Shown one piece after another: positions 26,128-34,852 of a DNA stretch of 64,000 nt. Under the pieces are notes generated by a model that searched no databases, was not told the origin of the DNA, and worked only from the letters and a program-made list of their open reading frames with translations. Each line of letters starts with the position of its first letter. The stretch's first letter is position 1. This stretch comes from Nocardia sp. NBC_01329. Lineage in GTDB: Bacteria; Actinomycetota; Actinomycetes; Mycobacteriales; Mycobacteriaceae. The stretch spans positions 5,922,001 to 5,986,000 of the forward strand of contig NZ_CP108381.1 in the NCBI RefSeq assembly GCF_035956715.1, written 5' to 3'. The translations under genes were made by a program, and so were the position numbers.

Positions 26128-26426
26128 TCTCGGATCCTCGCTTCGACTTCCTCATCCAAAAACCACGGTACGGGTTCGCCCGCGCGACACCGGTCCGCGA
26201 CGCGGGGTGCCGGGTCACCATGGGCGGAGCATTGACAATAGCGCCGATGAGCGGCGGATGGGGATCGGGGCTCGGCCCCGGTGGAGGCGCCCGGGCGCGG
26301 TACGGCTGGGTCACGATGTCGCACCGACTCGGTTCGCTGTGCCGGGCCCGGGGAACAATGGTGGCGGCGTCGGGATGCGGGTGTGGGAATACATCGCCGG
26401 GGTCGGGGGTTGAGTGGATCGACAAT
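26128..26426. other. intergenic region before the dnaK promoter
   Basis: About 300 bases without a supported gene. Short frames occur in both directions but none has motifs. It holds the upstream regions of the Hsp70-like membrane gene and of dnaK. A lone TTGAGT at 26410 resembles half an HspR site. Confidence 0.4.
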
Positions 26427-26500
26427 GTTGAGTGATGGCGGCTCAAGTTTGACTTGACGGCCCCGCGGAAGCGGGGCAGGATTGAGCCGACCACGCTCAG
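26427..26500 (+). promoter_or_regulatory. dnaK promoter with two HspR (HAIR) operators
   Basis: The HAIR consensus is CTTGAGT-N7-ACTCAAG. At 26428-26447 the sequence is TTGAGT-GATGGCG-GCTCAAG, and at 26482-26500 TTGAGC-CGACCAC-GCTCAG. Between them TTGACG (26454-26459) and CAGGAT (26477-26482) are spaced by 17 nt as -35 and -10. One operator thus abuts the -35 and the other covers the start site. The leader to the dnaK ATG is about 140 nt. Confidence 0.8.
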
Positions 26501-26626
26501 TATTGCTGGGACCGTGCTCTATGTTCTGCCAGGGGCGGGTCCATGCGGTGGGGCCCCAAGGGCCCGCCGCGCGCCATGGGCACCGGCCCGGACAGACACA
26601 AGCAGTCGAAAATGAGGAGGAAACAA

Positions 26627-28477
26627 ATGGCTCGTGCGGTCGGAATCGACCTCGGGACCACGAACTCGGTCGTCGCCGTTCTCGAAGGTGGTGAGCCGGT
26701 CGTCGTCGCCAACTCCGAGGGTTCGCGTACTACGCCCTCTGTCGTCGCGTTCGCGAAGAACGGCGAGGTATTGGTCGGGCAGCCGGCCAAGAACCAGGCC
26801 GTGACCAACGTCGACCGCACGATCCGCTCGGTGAAACGCCATATCGGCACCGACTGGACCGTGGAGATCGACGACAAGAAGTACACCTCGCAGGAGATCA
26901 GCGCGCGCACGCTGATGAAGCTGAAGCGCGATGCCGAGTCCTACCTGGGCGAGGAGATCACCGACGCGGTGATCACCGTCCCCGCCTACTTCGAGGACGC
27001 GCAGCGGCAGGCGACCAAAGAAGCCGGGCAGATCGCCGGGCTCAACGTGCTGCGTATCGTCAACGAACCCACTGCCGCCGCGCTGGCCTACGGGCTGGAC
27101 AAGGGCGACAAGGAGCAGACCATCCTGGTCTTCGACCTCGGTGGCGGTACCTTCGACGTCTCGCTGCTGGAGATCGGCGAAGGCGTCGTAGAGGTCCGTG
27201 CTACTTCCGGTGACAACCACCTCGGTGGTGACGACTGGGACGAGCGGGTCGTGAAGTGGCTGGTCGACAAGTTCAAGTCCAGCTCGGGCATCGACCTGAC
27301 CAAGGACAAGATGGCCATGCAGCGGCTGCGTGAGGCCGCCGAGAAGGCCAAGATCGAGCTGAGCTCCTCGCAGAGCACCTCGATCAACCTGCCCTATATC
27401 ACCGTCGACGCGGACAAGAACCCGCTGTTCCTCGATGAGCAGCTGACTCGCGCCGAGTTCCAGAAGATCACCTCGGACCTGCTCGACCGCACCCGCGCGC
27501 CGTTCCAGTCCGTGGTCAAGGACGCCGGCATCAAGGTCGCCGATATCGACCACGTCGTGCTCGTCGGTGGCTCCACCCGGATGCCCGCGGTCTCCGAACT
27601 GGTCAAGGAACTGACCGGCGGCAAGGAGCCCAACAAGGGCGTGAACCCGGACGAGGTCGTCGCAGTCGGCGCCGCCCTGCAGGCCGGTGTGCTCAAGGGC
27701 GAGGTCAAGGACGTCCTGCTGCTCGATGTGACCCCGCTGTCGCTGGGGATCGAGACCAAGGGGGGCGTGATGACCAACCTCATCGAGCGCAACACCACCA
27801 TCCCGACCAAGCGCTCGGAAACCTTCACCACGGCCAATGACAACCAGCCGTCGGTGCAGATTCAGGTGTTCCAGGGTGAGCGGGAGATCGCCGCGCACAA
27901 CAAACTGCTCGGCTCCTTCGAGCTGACCGGAATCCCGCCGGCCCCGCGCGGGGTGCCGCAGATCGAGGTCACCTTCGATATCGACGCCAACGGCATCGTG
28001 CACGTGACGGCGAAGGACAAGGGCACCGGTAAAGAGAACACGATCAAGATCCAGGACGGCTCCGGTCTGTCCAAGGAAGAGATCGACCGGATGGTCAAGG
28101 ACGCGGAGGCGCACGCCGCCGAGGACAAGGCGCGCCGGGAGGAAGCGGAGACCCGCAACCAGGCCGAATCGCTGGTACACCAGACCGAGAAGTTCATCGC
28201 CGACAACGAGGACAAGGTTCCGGCGGATGTGAAGTCCAAGGTCGAGGCCGCGATCACGGAGGCCAAGGAGGCGCTGAAGGGCACCGATACCGCCGCGGTG
28301 AAGGCCGCGGTGGAGAAGCTGGCCACCGAATCCCAGGCGCTGGGTCAGGCGATCTACGAGGCCCAGGCCTCCGAAGGCGCGGCCGCCGGTAACGGCGCCG
28401 CGGGTGCGGACGCCGGCGACGACCAGGTGGTCGACGCCGAGGTCGTGGACGAGCCGGTCGACACGGAGAAGAAGTGA
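26627..28477 (+). CDS. dnaK: molecular chaperone DnaK (Hsp70)
   Basis: ATG 26627 follows GAGGAGG after 6 nt. The 616-residue protein has all Hsp70 signatures: GIDLGTTNSVVAVLEGG, VFDLGGGTFDVSLLEIG, VVLVGGSTRMPAV, the interdomain linker VLLLDVTPLSLGIE, the substrate-binding sandwich and a helical lid with an acidic tail ending DEPVDTEKK. As in other actinobacteria the N-terminal ATPase domain lacks the 24-residue insert of Gram-negative DnaK. It is the first gene of dnaK-grpE-dnaJ-hspR, overlapping grpE by four bases, under HspR control. Confidence 0.99.
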   Translation: MARAVGIDLGTTNSVVAVLEGGEPVVVANSEGSRTTPSVVAFAKNGEVLVGQPAKNQAVTNVDRTIRSVKRHIGTDWTVEIDDKKYTSQEISARTLMKLKRDAESYLGEEITDAVITVPAYFEDAQRQATKEAGQIAGLNVLRIVNEPTAAALAYGLDKGDKEQTILVFDLGGGTFDVSLLEIGEGVVEVRATSGDNHLGGDDWDERVVKWLVDKFKSSSGIDLTKDKMAMQRLREAAEKAKIELSSSQSTSINLPYITVDADKNPLFLDEQLTRAEFQKITSDLLDRTRAPFQSVVKDAGIKVADIDHVVLVGGSTRMPAVSELVKELTGGKEPNKGVNPDEVVAVGAALQAGVLKGEVKDVLLLDVTPLSLGIETKGGVMTNLIERNTTIPTKRSETFTTANDNQPSVQIQVFQGEREIAAHNKLLGSFELTGIPPAPRGVPQIEVTFDIDANGIVHVTAKDKGTGKENTIKIQDGSGLSKEEIDRMVKDAEAHAAEDKARREEAETRNQAESLVHQTEKFIADNEDKVPADVKSKVEAAITEAKEALKGTDTAAVKAAVEKLATESQALGQAIYEAQASEGAAAGNGAAGADAGDDQVVDAEVVDEPVDTEKK

Positions 28478-29199
28478 CGAATTCGGGAAACAAAGGTAAT
28501 TCGGGAGAGCCGGCGGATCCGGTCAGCTTCGTGGACAAGCGCAAGATCGATCCGGAAACCGGTGAGGTACGGGATCAGGCCGGGGCGGCCAACGGCGCCG
28601 CCCCGGCCGGGGCCGAGGAGGGTGTAGCGCCCCAGGCGCCGCAGGCCGGCCTCGACGGTGACGGCGTCGAGGCGGCGCCCGCGGACGCTCCGCCCGGTGC
28701 GTCGGACGAGCTCGTCGAGCGCACCGCCGATCTGCAGCGGCTGACCGCCGAGTACACCAACTATCGGCGCCGGGTCGAACGCGACCGCAAGACCGCGATC
28801 GATTCCGCCAAGGCCGCCGTGGTCACCGAACTGCTCGGGGTCCTCGACGATCTGGACCGCGCGAAGGCACACGGCGACCTGGAATCCGGGCCGCTGCGCT
28901 CGGTGGCCGACAAGCTGATCGAGGCGTTGCGTAAACAGGGTCTCGAGGATTTCGGATCCGAGGGCGAGCCTTTCGATCCGAACCTGCACGAGGCGGTTCA
29001 GCACGAGGGATCCGGACACGATCCGGTGATCGGTGTGGTGATGCGCAAGGGGTATCGCTTCGGCGAGCGGGTGCTGCGGCACGCGCTGGTCGGGGTCACC
29101 GACGGGGCGGGGGATCTCGGGTCGAACCCGGATTCCGCGACCACGGCGGAACCCGCTCCGGCGAAGGCATCGGATGCTGATGCCGGCTCGGACAAGTAA
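28474..29199 (+). CDS. grpE: nucleotide exchange factor GrpE
   Basis: GTG 28474 overlaps the dnaK stop (GTGA), so the two are translationally coupled. The 241-residue protein has a disordered, acidic N-terminus of about 80 residues, the long dimerising helix (LTAEYTNYRRRVERDRKTAI), and the beta-domain with FDPNLHEAVQHEGSG and VVMRKGYRFGERVLRHA, the GrpE signature. It releases ADP from DnaK. The Ala/Pro-rich extensions at both ends are longer than in E. coli but normal for this order. Confidence 0.97.
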   Translation: MTNSGNKGNSGEPADPVSFVDKRKIDPETGEVRDQAGAANGAAPAGAEEGVAPQAPQAGLDGDGVEAAPADAPPGASDELVERTADLQRLTAEYTNYRRRVERDRKTAIDSAKAAVVTELLGVLDDLDRAKAHGDLESGPLRSVADKLIEALRKQGLEDFGSEGEPFDPNLHEAVQHEGSGHDPVIGVVMRKGYRFGERVLRHALVGVTDGAGDLGSNPDSATTAEPAPAKASDADAGSDK

Positions 29200-29370
29200 C
29201 GACTCCGCGGCGAGAGCCTCGGACCGGGTCGCGCGGCGTACCCCCGGAGTGATTCGGGGGCGCCGCGCGCCCGTCGCGCCGCGCGCGGCGGGCCCGGAGA
29301 CGGTAGGAAAGTGTGACCCCACAGCGGCCCGTCCGGGCCGTGGAACGGTAGCGAGAGGAGGAGATACCCG

Positions 29371-30546
29371 GTGAGCCAGCGGGAGTGGATCGAGAAGGAC
29401 TTCTACAAGGAGCTGGGTGTCTCCGCCGGCGCCTCCACCGATGAGATCAAGAAGGCGTATCGCAAACTCGCCCGTGATCTGCATCCGGACGCCAACCCCG
29501 GTGACGCCGAGGCCGAGGAACGGTTCAAGGCCGTCAGTGAGGCACACACCGTGCTGTCCGACTCGGCCAAACGCGCCGAATACGACGAGACCCGCCGTCT
29601 TTTCTCCGGCGGCGGATACGGCCGGGGCGGCGGTTTCACCCCGGGTGCCGGCGGCGGGTTCTCCCAGAGTTTCGATCTGGGCGATATCTTCGGCCAAGCC
29701 GGCGCCGGCGGAGCCGACGGTGGCCTCGGTGATCTGTTCGGCGGTCTGTTCAACCGGGGCGGTGGCGGTGCCACCCGTGCCGGCAGCCGCCCGCGGCGGG
29801 GCTCGGATGTGGAGGCCGAAACGACACTCGGGTTCCGCGAGGCGGCCAAGGGCGTCACGGTGCCCCTGTACCTGACCAGCCCGTCACCGTGCACCACCTG
29901 TCACGGCAGCGGCGCCAAACCGGGTACCAGCCCGCGGGTGTGCCCGATCTGCAACGGCAGCGGTGTGGTGAGCCGCAATCAGGGTGCTTTCGGATTCAGC
30001 GAACCCTGTGACGACTGCCGGGGTACCGGATCGATCATCGATGACCCGTGCGTCGACTGCCACGGCAGCGGTATCCAGAACCGCACCCGCACCATCAATG
30101 TCCGGATCCCTCCGGGTATCGCGGACGGGCAACGGATCCGGCTGGCCGGGCAGGGTGAGGCGGGCCTGCGGGGTGCGCCCTCAGGCGATCTGTTCGTCAC
30201 GGTGCACGTGAGCCAGGACAAGGTCTTCGGCCGGGTCGGCGACGACCTGACCCTGGCATTGCCGGTCAGTTACAGTGAATTGGTGCTCGGCACGACCGTA
30301 TCGGTGCCCACGCTGGAGGGCCGGGTCGGCGTGAAAGTGCCGCCGGGTACCGCGGACGGCCGCATCCTGCGGGTGCGCGGCCGCGGAGTGCCCAAACGTG
30401 GTGGCGGAGCCGGTGATCTGCTGGTCACCGTGAAGGTCGCCGTGCCGCCGAAGCTGGATGACGATGCCGTAGCGGCGCTGCGCGCGCTGCAAGAGGCGGA
30501 GAAGGCCAGCGGGTTCGATCCGAGAGCGGGATGGGCAGGTGCGTGA
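29371..30546 (+). CDS. dnaJ: co-chaperone DnaJ
   Basis: GTG 29371 is preceded by GGAGGAG. The 391-residue protein is a full type I J-protein: J domain with the HPD motif in ARDLHPDANPG (about residues 10-75), a Gly/Phe-rich region (to about 150), four zinc-finger repeats (CTTCHGSG, CPICNGSG, CDDCRGTG, CVDCHGSG) and the C-terminal peptide-binding domains. It delivers clients to DnaK and stimulates its ATPase. The stop overlaps the hspR start. A gap of about 170 nt to grpE holds no gene. Confidence 0.98.
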   Translation: MSQREWIEKDFYKELGVSAGASTDEIKKAYRKLARDLHPDANPGDAEAEERFKAVSEAHTVLSDSAKRAEYDETRRLFSGGGYGRGGGFTPGAGGGFSQSFDLGDIFGQAGAGGADGGLGDLFGGLFNRGGGGATRAGSRPRRGSDVEAETTLGFREAAKGVTVPLYLTSPSPCTTCHGSGAKPGTSPRVCPICNGSGVVSRNQGAFGFSEPCDDCRGTGSIIDDPCVDCHGSGIQNRTRTINVRIPPGIADGQRIRLAGQGEAGLRGAPSGDLFVTVHVSQDKVFGRVGDDLTLALPVSYSELVLGTTVSVPTLEGRVGVKVPPGTADGRILRVRGRGVPKRGGGAGDLLVTVKVAVPPKLDDDAVAALRALQEAEKASGFDPRAGWAGA

Positions 30547-31031
30547 TGGAGCCGAAACGGGTATCCGAGGGGGGGTCGGCACGCCCCGCGGCTCGAGCGA
30601 TGGGCCCGGAGGCGGCGGCGCAGCATGACCGCGTAGGGCCCCGTGAAGGGCGCCGATCGAGCAGCGAATACTTCGTGATCTCGGTGGCCGCCCAGCTGGC
30701 GGGTATGCACGCGCAGACCCTGCGCACCTACGACCGGCTGGGTCTGGTGACGCCGCAGCGTACTTCGGGCGGCGGCCGGCGCTATTCGGAACACGATGTC
30801 GAGCTGCTGCGCGAGGTGCAGCGGCTGTCCCAGGACGAAGGCGTCAATCTCGCCGGGATCAAACGGATCATCGAGCTCACCAACCAGGTCACCGAACTCC
30901 AGCAGCGGGTGATGGAACTGTCCGCGGCGTTGGAACGGGAGCGGGCTCGGCCGGATTACCGGCCGGAACTGATTCCACCGCAGCGCAATACCGCGCTGGT
31001 GGTGTGGCAGCCGCGTAACCGGCGGCACTAG
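30546..31031 (+). CDS. hspR: MerR-family heat-shock repressor HspR
   Basis: The start ATG shares one base with the dnaJ stop (TGATG). The 161-residue protein has a longer than usual N-terminus of about 45 residues, then the MerR winged helix-turn-helix (FVISVAAQLAGMHAQTLRTY, SGGGRRYSEHDVELL) and a short coiled-coil (LTNQVTELQQRVMELSAAL). HspR binds HAIR repeats and needs DnaK as corepressor, so it closes a feedback loop on its own operon and on clpB. Sites are visible ahead of both. Confidence 0.96.
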   Translation: MEPKRVSEGGSARPAARAMGPEAAAQHDRVGPREGRRSSSEYFVISVAAQLAGMHAQTLRTYDRLGLVTPQRTSGGGRRYSEHDVELLREVQRLSQDEGVNLAGIKRIIELTNQVTELQQRVMELSAALERERARPDYRPELIPPQRNTALVVWQPRNRRH

Positions 31032-31078
31032 TTGGATGAGGCCATGAGGTTCTGACACCGCCGGGACGCGGCGCAGGG

Positions 31079-31098
31079 CCTCACCGCGCGCGGTGAGG
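31079..31098. terminator. palindromic hairpin after hspR
   Basis: CCTCACCGCG and CGCGGTGAGG form a 20-bp perfect palindrome extended by a GGG/CCC pair. It lies between hspR and the convergent XRE gene and can end both transcripts. Confidence 0.7.
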
Positions 31099-31137
31099 TG
31101 CCCTGGCCGGCGGGCTCACCGATATCGATGTGCATGG

Positions 31138-31785
31138 TCAGCGCGACGATCGGATAGCCCTTTCGGGCCATGTCGGCAATTCCCCGTTCGTGTCGATCAG
31201 CGACGTGACCAATTGGATCGCACAGTCTTTATCGCGCGCGATCGCAGTCCAGCCCCGAGCCAGCGAGCCTGTCGGCCGCAAACCGGTCCATGAGCCGATC
31301 ATCTGCGAGCCATCCGGGTGCAGCGCGAAGTAGAGAGTTCCGATGTGGCGGATGCTTCCACCCGACGTCGTATACCAGCCCATCAGCACTTCACCGCCCC
31401 ATAGCCGGAGCTCGCTACGCCACGTGTACGAGCCGTCGACAACTGGATGAGCGCGATCGCCGTCAGCTACGTGAAGTAATTCGTCGTCCTGCGCTACGGC
31501 CAACAGGTGAACATTCACATGGTCGGCGCCACTCCGCCGATATTGCCACGCCACCCACCACTCGCCGGACAAGTCGGTCTCGGACGCCTCCGCGCCGGCC
31601 AGCTCGGCCAACGACACCTGCAATGCGTTGGACAGCCGGACGCTCACCGCGAGGCTGGGAGACTGTTCGCCGGATTCGTAGCGTCCGATCTGGCGTTGAG
31701 TAACGCCGACGAGCTCGGCCAGTCGGTCCTGCGATAAACGAAGTTGACTTCGTCGTACCCGGATCACATCAGCGGTCTTGCTCAT
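31138..31785 (-). CDS. XRE-family regulator with C-terminal beta-rich domain
   Basis: The 215-residue protein has an N-terminal XRE helix-turn-helix (LSQDRLAELVGVTQRQIGRY) at residues 15-60 and a C-terminal domain of about 145 residues rich in Trp, Gly and Tyr (DLSGEWWVAWQYRRSG, LHPDGSQMIGSWTGLRP), suggesting a small beta-barrel that binds a ligand. I do not recognise this domain. It is divergent from the recombinase-like small gene with two matched palindromes in between, which probably are its operators. Confidence 0.8.
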   Translation of the reverse strand: MSKTADVIRVRRSQLRLSQDRLAELVGVTQRQIGRYESGEQSPSLAVSVRLSNALQVSLAELAGAEASETDLSGEWWVAWQYRRSGADHVNVHLLAVAQDDELLHVADGDRAHPVVDGSYTWRSELRLWGGEVLMGWYTTSGGSIRHIGTLYFALHPDGSQMIGSWTGLRPTGSLARGWTAIARDKDCAIQLVTSLIDTNGELPTWPERAIRSSR

Positions 31786-31822
31786 GCCCCATCTTCTCCA
31801 TTGACTGAAAATAACTCAAAGT

Positions 31823-31880
31823 GGACTAACTAGTCCTATCATCAGGGGCGATTTACGGTCGTTCAGGACTGATCAGTCCT
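31823..31880. promoter_or_regulatory. paired palindromic operators between divergent genes
   Basis: GGACTA-AC-TAGTCC (31823-31836) and AGGACTGATCAGTCCT (31865-31880) are perfect palindromes sharing the arms GGACT/AGTCC. Their centres are 43 bp apart, about four helical turns. They flank TATCAT at 31837, a possible -10, and are likely bound by the XRE protein. Confidence 0.7.
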
Positions 31881-31897
31881 TCTTCAGGGAGCAGGTT

Positions 31898-32431
31898 ATG
31901 GAGCAGGCACCCGCTATCGCCTACTTGCGCACCGATGTGTCAGGAGCCCAGCAGTATCAGGATGAATGCCGCATGCGCCGGCTGTCCGAACGACTCGGCT
32001 ACACACTGTGCGAGACCCTTGTGCTGTGCGCCGCCACCCATAGCCGGATAGACCGGTTACTCAGGCTGATTGCGATCGAACGCGCAGAGGCGGTCTTCGT
32101 GCCACATCTGGACCATCTGGACGGCGAACATATGCGCGTAGCGCTCCGAGCCGACGTGATAGTGGACGCTCACGAGGTGTACGCCCGCTGGCCTTCCATC
32201 ACGTCCTCGAACGGCATGACCTACCGGCTCTCGGAGGAGTGCGGCGATCCCCTTCTCCCCGTTCGAAGATCGAGCAGCCGGGACGTGCGTTCACCATGGG
32301 GTGAGCCGCCGAGACCGCCGAAGGACCGATCGGGCAGAGTTCCCCCGCATCTCCGAGCCCTGCCGTCGCCACATTCGAACCCTCCGCAGCCTGGAGTGGG
32401 TGAAATCGGCGACGGGTTTTTCGGCCTGTGA
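31898..32431 (+). CDS. small recombinase-like protein, probably non-catalytic
   Basis: ATG 31898 follows GGGAGCAGG. The first 95 residues resemble the N-terminal fold of serine recombinases (AIAYLRTDVSGAQQYQDECR, then a strand ending AEAVFVPHLDHLDG), but the catalytic Ser-Thr pair of YxRvST is replaced by T-D. The rest is Pro/Arg/Ser-rich and may be disordered or partly non-coding. There is no zinc-ribbon or DNA-binding domain, so recombination is unlikely. Similar short proteins are often found beside XRE or GntR genes in actinomycetes, where they may be regulators. Confidence 0.55.
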   Translation: MEQAPAIAYLRTDVSGAQQYQDECRMRRLSERLGYTLCETLVLCAATHSRIDRLLRLIAIERAEAVFVPHLDHLDGEHMRVALRADVIVDAHEVYARWPSITSSNGMTYRLSEECGDPLLPVRRSSSRDVRSPWGEPPRPPKDRSGRVPPHLRALPSPHSNPPQPGVGEIGDGFFGL

Positions 32432-32509
32432 CCGTATGCCAGGAATGTCCGGCCATGCGAGACCGGGCGCTGTGCCGGACCGGGATTCGGAATCGCGTCC
32501 CGGCAGAGC

Positions 32510-33292
32510 TCAGGCGCCCTCGAACTGAATTCTCTCGGGCGGAGTGCCCGAGTCGAGAAGACGTTCGACGGTGGAGCGGGTCATTGCCGGGGAGCCGCAC
32601 ACCAGGATTTGGTGCCGACCGAACGACCCATAAGACCCGACCACTTCGGCGAGGGTGCCCTGGAGCAGATCGTCCTCGTCGAAACCTATGTCCACCCGGT
32701 GGCTTTCGTGCCATTTATCGGCCCAGGACGGGTCGTCGAGCCGTTCCACCACCGGTACCACCGTGAGCCAGGGCAGATCAGCGGCCAGCAGGACGAGCAT
32801 ATCGGCGGCGTACAGATCGCGCGGCGCGGAACCCCCGAAGAACAGATAGGTGGTGGGCGGGTCCGGTTGCCTGGCCAGCTCCAGGATCTGGGCGCGCAGC
32901 GGGGCCAGGCCGGTACCGCCGGCGATCATGACCACCTCGTCGCCCTCGGGGTCCACGGTGAACATGCCTTCGGGCGCAGCGAGTTTCCAGCGATCCCCGA
33001 CCGCGGTATCGGCGACGATCCCGCCGCTGCACCAGCCGCCGGCCACGCTTCGAATATGGAATTCGAGCTTGCCGTCCAGTGAGGGCGGTAGGGCGGGGGA
33101 GAACCGCCGCCGCATCCCCGGGAACTGCGGGACCTCGACCTGCAGGGACTGTCCGGCATGGAACGGCACGTATTCGCCGATCAACCGGACCACGGCCAAA
33201 TCGTGGCGCAGCCGATGATGTTCGACGACATCGGCCAGCCAGTGTGCCCGCTGGGGCGAATGGCCGGGGAATGCGCTCGGGTCGTTGCTCAT
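32510..33292 (-). CDS. orphan FAD/NAD(P)H reductase, paralogue of the flavohemoglobin reductase part
   Basis: The 260-residue protein has the ferredoxin-reductase-like layout: an FAD-binding barrel (FHAGQSLQVEVPQFPGMRRR) and an NAD domain (VVMIAGGTGLAPLRAQI, ILVCGSPAMTRSTVERL). It parallels the C-terminal two-thirds of the adjacent flavohemoglobin, for example GTGLAPLRAQ against GTGVAPLRAQ, but has no globin domain. It is downstream in the same direction with a 64-bp gap, so both may be on one mRNA. It may reduce the flavohemoglobin or another oxygenase. Confidence 0.85.
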   Translation of the reverse strand: MSNDPSAFPGHSPQRAHWLADVVEHHRLRHDLAVVRLIGEYVPFHAGQSLQVEVPQFPGMRRRFSPALPPSLDGKLEFHIRSVAGGWCSGGIVADTAVGDRWKLAAPEGMFTVDPEGDEVVMIAGGTGLAPLRAQILELARQPDPPTTYLFFGGSAPRDLYAADMLVLLAADLPWLTVVPVVERLDDPSWADKWHESHRVDIGFDEDDLLQGTLAEVVGSYGSFGRHQILVCGSPAMTRSTVERLLDSGTPPERIQFEGA

Positions 33293-33356
33293 ACTTCACT
33301 CACCTGACAGGCCGGGCCGGACGGAGACCGCCCGGAGCTCGATGTGCCGACACCGA

Positions 33357-34514
33357 TCAGACCGGATCGGTACTGATGATCTCCTCCGGGGTGCCGACCG
33401 CGAGCAGTGCGCGCCGGGTATCGGCGATCATCTTCGCCGAACCGGCGATCTGGATCTGCCGATCCTCCCATGCGCCGAAACTGGCTACCACGGCGCCGAG
33501 GTTGCCGACCAGGCGCCGGTGCATGCCGTAGGGCGCGTCCTCGGTGGGATGCGGATACCACCACGGGTTCGTCTTGTGTTCGCAGACCGGGACGATGGTG
33601 AGCCACGGGTTGCTCTGCGAGAGCTGCCACATGTTCTCCACGTCGTAGAGATCGCAGGGGTAGACCCCGCCGATGAAGAAGTGCACCCGGGGGTTGATAC
33701 CGCGGCGGCCCATCTCGATCAGCTGGGCGCGCAGCGGCGCGACGCCGGTGCCGGACCCGATCATCAGCACATCGCGGCCGCTGTTCTGATCCACCTGCAG
33801 GCCGCCGAGCGGTCCGCCGATGAGCCAGCGGTCGCCGACCTTGGTCTCGTTGACGATCGACGGGCTCACCCAGCCCCCGCGAACTTTTCGGACGTGGAAT
33901 TCGATTTCGCCGTACGGGTTCGACGGGATGGCGGGAGAGAGATAGCGCCACATCCGGGGCCGCTGCGGGACGGAGATGGGGACGTATTGGCCTGCCAGAT
34001 AGGGAATCGGGTCGTCGGACTGGAGCCGGACGATGGCCAGGTCGTCGAGGACGTGCCGGTGGCCGACCACGGTGGCCTCCCAATAGGGCGGCGAATCATC
34101 GGAATTGGCGCCTATGGCCATGGCGGCGGAGATGAGCAGGCAGACATCGCGCCAGCCCTCGGCCAGTTCTCTGGTCCAGTACGGGCCGTTGTAGGTCTGG
34201 AAGGCGGCGTAGAGCGCCGGCCCGGCCAGGTCGTAATGCGAGGCGTCGACACCGTACTTGCGATGGTCGCGCGCCAGTTGTTCGAGGAACTTCTGGGCGC
34301 GGTCCCAGTCCTCCAGGTGATCGAGCATGTACTGGACAGCGGTGACCACCCGCTTCGCCTGCATATCCATGGCGGGCGGGAACAGCTCCCGCAGCCGCGG
34401 GTTCGCCGCGAACAGGTGACCGTAAAAAGCGCTGACCAACCGCTCGGGTCCACTCGGCGCATCGACCACCGACTGGAAATTGGCGCGGACCAGCGCTGCC
34501 GAACGCGCATCCAC
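33357..34514 (-). CDS. flavohemoglobin (type II-like)
   Basis: The 385-residue protein joins an N-terminal globin domain (residues 1-140; ANFQSVVDAPSGPERLVSAF, proximal His in LARDHRKYGV) to a FAD barrel (LAGQYVPISVPQRPRMW) and NAD domain (VLMIGSGTGVAPLRAQLIE). GTG 34514 has AAAGGAAG about 9 nt upstream. The place beside clpB equals that of the M. tuberculosis flavohemoglobin-like gene, a type II form without the typical NO-dioxygenase site and reported to oxidise D-lactate. Whether this protein detoxifies NO or works like that relative is open. Confidence 0.9.
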   Translation of the reverse strand: MDARSAALVRANFQSVVDAPSGPERLVSAFYGHLFAANPRLRELFPPAMDMQAKRVVTAVQYMLDHLEDWDRAQKFLEQLARDHRKYGVDASHYDLAGPALYAAFQTYNGPYWTRELAEGWRDVCLLISAAMAIGANSDDSPPYWEATVVGHRHVLDDLAIVRLQSDDPIPYLAGQYVPISVPQRPRMWRYLSPAIPSNPYGEIEFHVRKVRGGWVSPSIVNETKVGDRWLIGGPLGGLQVDQNSGRDVLMIGSGTGVAPLRAQLIEMGRRGINPRVHFFIGGVYPCDLYDVENMWQLSQSNPWLTIVPVCEHKTNPWWYPHPTEDAPYGMHRRLVGNLGAVVASFGAWEDRQIQIAGSAKMIADTRRALLAVGTPEEIISTDPV

Positions 34515-34852
34515 GGCGTGGAGCTTCCTTTCCCTGAATTCCGACCCGGAGGGACCGACCGGCCGTTACCGGCGGTCCTTCACCCCGACCAGTATCCCCG
34601 AAAAAAGAGATGATGGTGGGTGTGAAATACGGTTACCGGGTTTGGCTGATCTTGTTCGCGGGTAACGACGCGTCGTTGTGAGCCGCGATCCAGCACTTTT
34701 CTGGCAACCCGGTGCCGGGAGGCCGCCACCGAAAATTTCAAAGTTGAGCGGAACAGACTCAACCTTTCGAACGTTGAATCGGGCAGAACGGCACGAGACA
34801 CCGAAAACGGTGCGGATGCCGGATGAGATATCGACTAGCAGGAAGGTGCTTC
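34515..34852. promoter_or_regulatory. divergent region with HAIR operator and stress-sigma promoter of clpB
   Basis: TTGAGC-GGAACAG-ACTCAA at 34744-34762 is a near-consensus HspR site. Inside it begins GGAACA (34750-34755), which with CGTT (34772-34775), 16 nt later, forms a SigH/SigE-type -35/-10 pair. The start site would be near 34783, giving a leader of about 70 nt. Repressor and stress sigma factor would therefore compete. The remaining 230 bases towards the flavohemoglobin gene hold no gene. Confidence 0.75.

Noticed and set aside
31898..32431. Active serine recombinase or mobile element
   Set aside because: The catalytic serine motif and the DNA-binding domain are missing, and no target-site repeats or other mobility genes are seen.
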